Shown here piece after piece: positions 5,207 to 8,609 of a stretch of DNA of 8,609 bases (positions are counted from its first letter, which is position 1; each line of letters starts with the position of its first letter). The notes under the pieces are model-generated. The model was not told where the DNA came from and did no database searches. It saw only the letters and a program-made list of their open reading frames with translations. Source of the stretch: Desulfobacula sp. (GTDB lineage Bacteria; Desulfobacterota; Desulfobacteria; Desulfobacterales; Desulfobacteraceae); NCBI GenBank assembly GCA_029940245.1, contig JAOZRF010000099.1, forward strand, positions 1-8,609, given 5' to 3'. A program made the translations under genes and the position numbers.

Positions 5207-6607
5207 ATGGTGCCGGAATTTGCTGTATTGGGCCACCCCAATGAGGGAAAATCTTCTCTGGTTTCCACCCTGACCGAGGATGACCGGATAAAGGTCGGCC
5301 CTATCCCTGGTGAAACAACCATATCAAGGGATTACATCGTCACAATTGATGGGAAAGACATCATCCGGTTTGTGGATACACCCGGGTTCCAGGTGCCCAG
5401 GCAGACCCTTGCCTGGTTTAAGGCCTTTGATGGAGATCCTGATAAAATTGTTGATCGGTTTATAGATGCATTTAAAAATGATCCTTTTTTTGCAGATGAC
5501 TGTGAACTTTTATGCCCCGTAGCCAGGGGTGCCGGCATTATTTATGTAGTGGATGGTGCAAGGCCTGTGCGGGATGATGATCTGGCTGAAATGGAAATTT
5601 TAAGGCTTACAGGGCGGCCGAGAATGGCCATTATTAATTCCAAAACAGACCGGAAAGATTATACTAAGGATTGGAAACTTGAATTTAGAAAACATTTTAA
5701 TTGTATTCGTGTTTTTAATTCAAACAAAGCCAATTTTACAGAGCGCATTAAAATGCTTGAAAGCCTTAAAGCCATTGATCAGGATTGGGAACATGCGCTT
5801 TCCCGGGTAATCCTGGCATTTAAAGAAGACTGGCAGAAAAGAAATCGTCTGGTCTCGGCCTTAATAATCCAAAACATTGAAAAAAGCCTTTCATTTTCCA
5901 TATCTGAACCAGTTACATCATCTTATGATCAGGAAAAGGTAAAAGAAAAGCTCAATGAAAAATATCAGGCCCATATAAAAGATCTGGAAAACAAGCTGTT
6001 TAAACAGATCAGAGCCGTGTTCAAACATCACCTTTTTGAATATCATCTGTCAGAATATTCAATTCTTAAACACGATCTTTTTTCAAAACAGACCTGGGAG
6101 ATTCTGGGCCTGACAAAAGGACAGCTGGCAGCAGCCGGCGCTATCGTCGGCGGCAGCATAGGGGCTGTGATCGATACTGCTTTTGCAGGACATACCCTGG
6201 GTGTATTTACTGCCATGGGAGGTGTTTTAGGGGCCGGCTCTGCTTTGTTTGGCGGAAAAAAGATAACCCGGAATAAAAGGGCAGGCATATGGTTTGGCGG
6301 AGATAAATTCCAGCTGGGGCCCAATAAAAATCTTCAATTCCTTTATATTCTGATTGACCGGGCATTGATTTACTATTCCCATATCATTAACCGCGCCCAT
6401 GGCCGGCGGGATTTGTCAGACCAGCCCGGGAGTATGGGTATTGAAAAAAAAGGATATTCCACAGGCTTTACTGCAAGCCAGAGAAATGTCTGTGCAAAAT
6501 TTTTTAAACTTGTAACTGGCAGTTCTTTTATAAAGGAGAAAACAATAATGCCAAAATTTGAAGAATTGATTGAATCTGTTTTAAATGATATTACAGAGAA
6601 ATTTTAA
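5207..6607 (+). CDS. DUF3482 family GTPase
   Basis: This 466-aa GTPase has an N-terminal Era/TrmE-like G domain and a C-terminal DUF3482 region. The P-loop is GHPNEGKSS (9-17), a G2-type threonine lies in GETT (35-38), G3 is DTPG (57-60), and G4 appears as NSKTD (144-148), a departure from plain NKxD. The middle (about 195-295) is long, charged and helical, probably coiled. Residues 307-349 form a glycine-rich hydrophobic stretch with repeated GxxxG spacing, suited to membrane insertion or association. A short amphipathic tail ends the protein. Function is not established for the family. The start ATG follows the DUF2868 stop by two bases with only AAAGG about 12 bases upstream, so translation probably depends on coupling. 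Working with the membrane protein is inferred from the conserved pairing. Confidence 0.87.
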   Translation: MVPEFAVLGHPNEGKSSLVSTLTEDDRIKVGPIPGETTISRDYIVTIDGKDIIRFVDTPGFQVPRQTLAWFKAFDGDPDKIVDRFIDAFKNDPFFADDCELLCPVARGAGIIYVVDGARPVRDDDLAEMEILRLTGRPRMAIINSKTDRKDYTKDWKLEFRKHFNCIRVFNSNKANFTERIKMLESLKAIDQDWEHALSRVILAFKEDWQKRNRLVSALIIQNIEKSLSFSISEPVTSSYDQEKVKEKLNEKYQAHIKDLENKLFKQIRAVFKHHLFEYHLSEYSILKHDLFSKQTWEILGLTKGQLAAAGAIVGGSIGAVIDTAFAGHTLGVFTAMGGVLGAGSALFGGKKITRNKRAGIWFGGDKFQLGPNKNLQFLYILIDRALIYYSHIINRAHGRRDLSDQPGSMGIEKKGYSTGFTASQRNVCAKFFKLVTGSSFIKEKTIMPKFEELIESVLNDITEKF

Positions 6608-6626
6608 AATAAAGGAAATCTATAGC

Positions 6627-8552
6627 ATGTTATCAAATCTTTTCAGCCCGATCCGGATCGGCAATATGACCTCAAAAAACAGGCTTTTAATGTCTGCCAT
6701 GAGCATCAATTTTGGCGTGGATGAAAACTGCTGTGTAACGGACCAGCTGGTTGAGTATTTTATAGAAAGGGCCAAAGGCGGTGTCGGCATGATGCTGGTG
6801 GGAGGCGGAAGCATCCACCCCGGAGGTCAGGAACTGCCTGATTTACCCCAGATGTATAGAGATGATTGTATTCCGGCCCTGAAAGACATGGTTCAAAAGG
6901 TAAAGCAGTATGACACCCTGTTTGGGGTGCAGCTCTTGCATGGTGGACGGCAGTCCTATCTTCCCCATAAGGTGGCACCCTCTCCCATTCCAGCCCCGGC
7001 TGTTGTCAAGGGTGAAGTCAGAGCCCTTGAAATTGATGAAATAAAGGAGCTCGTGTCCTGTTTCGGGGATTCAGCCGGACGATGCCGGGAATCAGGATTT
7101 GATTTTATAGAGATTCATGGTGCCCATGGATATCTCATCAACCAGTTCATGGCACCCAATTCCAATATCCGAACAGATAAATATGGGGGATCTTTTGAAA
7201 ACCGGACACGGTTCTTGTTTGAAATCATTGAAGATATCCAGGAAAAGACAGGAAAAGATTTCCCCATTGGAATACGGATCAATGGAAATGATTATATCGA
7301 AAATGGATGGGATCTTGAGAGTACGGTAAGACTTGCACCTTTGCTTGAAACGGCAGGGGTTGTATATCTTCATGTTTCAGGCGGGGTTTACGGCTCTACT
7401 GAGTTGACAATTCCCTCCATGTATACCCCGCATGGGTGCTTTGTTCATCTGGCAGAAGAAGTGAAAAAACACGTCAGTATCCCTGTGATTACCGCGGGAA
7501 GGATTAAGATCCCGGATCATGCCGATCAAATTATTCAGGAGGGTAAGGCAGACATGGTGGCCATGGGCAGATCTTTTCTGGCTGATCCCTATTATCCTGA
7601 AAAGGCCAGAAAGGGGGAATTTTCACAGATTCGTCCCTGTGTCGGGTGCTGTCTTGGGTGTATTCATGCCGTGCTTGCCAAGGAACCGGGTTCCTGTGTG
7701 GTCAATCCTGATGTGGGAAGGGAATATAAACTCAAAGATGAAATCAAACCTGAAAAAATTTTAAAAATATTGATTGCCGGGGCCGGTCCTGCCGGTATGG
7801 CAGCAGCAAGGCAATTTGCACTTCAAGGGCACAAGACCATTGTCTGTGAAAAAAAACAGGAATCCGGCGGATTGTTATCCCTTGCGTTAAAAGCCCCGGG
7901 TAGAGGAGAGCTTGATGATATACTGGCTTTTTTCAGGAATGAAATGGCAAGACTGGATGTACAGATCCGGTATGACACAGAACTGACCCTTGATCTTATC
8001 GATGAAATTAATCCTGACAAAGTCATTCTTGCCACGGGTTCAATGCCGGATATGCCCGTTATAAAAGGGCTTTTTCAAACAAAAATGGATCTTGTGACCA
8101 ATGTTGATGTCATCAGCGGTAAAGACCAGGTCAAAGATAAGGTCATTGTTCTGGGTGGCGGCATGACGGGTTTGATCACGGCTGATTTTCTGGCAGAACA
8201 GGGAAAACAGGTTGTAATTTTAAACCGGAAAAAGAGTTTTGCCGAAGAAATGTCCAGCAATGACCGATATTACTTGAGAGAACGGCTTAAAAAAGGCAAT
8301 GTGGTCCTGTATAAAAATGTGTCGGTTAAGCAGTTCACAGATGGCGGGGTTGTTTTTAAGGCCAATGGGGAAGACATCACATTGACGGGTTTTGAGTCCG
8401 TTGTGATTTCAGAAAAACACACGTCCATCAGGGAAGCAAAAAAACTTGAAAGCAAAACCAGGGCCACATTTCATCTGATCGGTGATTCAAAATCCCCACG
8501 GCATTTGATGTACTGCATCAGTGAAGCCGATGAAATCGCAAGATCGGCATAA
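6627..8552 (+). CDS. FMN/4Fe-4S/FAD NAD(P)H:flavin oxidoreductase, 2,4-dienoyl-CoA reductase (FadH)/enoate reductase-like
   Basis: This 641-aa modular flavoenzyme reduces (or desaturates) activated C=C bonds, passing electrons NAD(P)H-FAD-4Fe-4S-FMN. The N-terminal Old Yellow Enzyme barrel (about 1-330) has FGVQLLHGGRQS (99-110), IHGAHGYLINQF (163-174; Tyr169 aligns with the catalytic Tyr of FadH) and NIRTDKYGGSFENR (180-193). Cluster ligands are Cys338, Cys341, Cys345 and Cys357 (C-x2-C-x3-C-x11-C), with an extra Cys342. The FAD site GAGPAG (385-390) ends its strand at Glu408. The NAD(P) site is GGGMTG (510-515), followed by the basic LNRKK (532-536), which favours NADPH. The ATG at 6627 has AAAGGA ten bases upstream; an ATG at 6585 would add 14 residues lying mostly inside the GTPase gene. 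BaiCD-like, enoate or dienoyl-CoA reductase activity cannot be told apart here. It follows the GTPase by 19 bp; no clear terminator follows within the last 57 bases. Confidence 0.86.
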   Translation: MLSNLFSPIRIGNMTSKNRLLMSAMSINFGVDENCCVTDQLVEYFIERAKGGVGMMLVGGGSIHPGGQELPDLPQMYRDDCIPALKDMVQKVKQYDTLFGVQLLHGGRQSYLPHKVAPSPIPAPAVVKGEVRALEIDEIKELVSCFGDSAGRCRESGFDFIEIHGAHGYLINQFMAPNSNIRTDKYGGSFENRTRFLFEIIEDIQEKTGKDFPIGIRINGNDYIENGWDLESTVRLAPLLETAGVVYLHVSGGVYGSTELTIPSMYTPHGCFVHLAEEVKKHVSIPVITAGRIKIPDHADQIIQEGKADMVAMGRSFLADPYYPEKARKGEFSQIRPCVGCCLGCIHAVLAKEPGSCVVNPDVGREYKLKDEIKPEKILKILIAGAGPAGMAAARQFALQGHKTIVCEKKQESGGLLSLALKAPGRGELDDILAFFRNEMARLDVQIRYDTELTLDLIDEINPDKVILATGSMPDMPVIKGLFQTKMDLVTNVDVISGKDQVKDKVIVLGGGMTGLITADFLAEQGKQVVILNRKKSFAEEMSSNDRYYLRERLKKGNVVLYKNVSVKQFTDGGVVFKANGEDITLTGFESVVISEKHTSIREAKKLESKTRATFHLIGDSKSPRHLMYCISEADEIARSA

Positions 8553-8609
8553 TACCTGAAATTAATTTATTATTGGATTTGTAGTTTTTTTGGTGTATAG
8601 AAATATAGA

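Noticed and set aside
6585..6626. Upstream ATG giving a 655-aa reductase
   Set aside because: The added 14 residues are mostly encoded within the GTPase gene and precede the family's normal N-terminus (LFSPIRIGN); the ATG at 6627 has a proper AAAGGA site.
7117..7764. Plus-strand frames of 70 and 81 codons within the reductase gene
   Set aside because: They are out-of-frame shadows of the barrel and cluster region, which reads without interruption in the main frame.
1..8609. CRISPR array, tRNA/rRNA, insertion sequence or phage genes
   Set aside because: No regularly spaced repeats, tRNA-like or rRNA-like stretches, transposase motifs or terminal repeats were found on either strand by eye.

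Overview
The window looks like chromosomal DNA from a Gram-negative anaerobe, most likely a deltaproteobacterial sulfate reducer of the Desulfobacteraceae type. That placement is an inference from gene content: an Fe-S flavin 'enoate/dienoyl-CoA' reductase, a LeuC/LeuD-type dehydratase of the short archaeal-like class, a DUF2868/DUF3482 GTPase pair, and moderately AT-rich coding DNA with AT-rich spacers. No rRNA, tRNA, CRISPR array, insertion sequence or phage gene is visible.

Left part (about 1-2660, minus strand). A compact operon reads right to left: a 194-aa XRE-type repressor with a C-terminal cupin, then a 432-aa aconitase-superfamily large subunit, then its 175-aa small subunit. The spacings are 15 bp and a 4-bp ATGA overlap. 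A consensus-like promoter (TTGACA, 16 bp, TATTAT) precedes the regulator. Its spacer and -10 are covered by a 41-bp AT-only-core palindrome with perfect 11-bp arms, which is probably the regulator's own operator. The operon therefore looks like a self-regulated, metabolite-responsive hydro-lyase unit. The substrate could be 3-isopropylmalate or a related 2- or 3-alkylmalate; no other leucine-pathway gene is in view.

Middle (2662-3483). A YigZ/IMPACT-family protein lies on the minus strand, followed by a roughly 200-bp divergent spacer that carries a candidate plus-strand promoter.

Right part (3484-8552, plus strand). Four genes are tightly packed. First is an unrecognised 49-aa protein. It overlaps by 4 bp (ATGA) a 524-aa four-helix DUF2868 membrane protein. 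Two bases later comes a 466-aa DUF3482 GTPase with a glycine-rich membrane-type segment. After 19 bp comes a 641-aa FMN/4Fe-4S/FAD reductase of the Old Yellow Enzyme / 2,4-dienoyl-CoA reductase family. The membrane protein and GTPase probably work as one membrane-associated machine of unknown function. The small protein is a candidate third component. The reductase may be a co-transcribed metabolic passenger or a functional partner.
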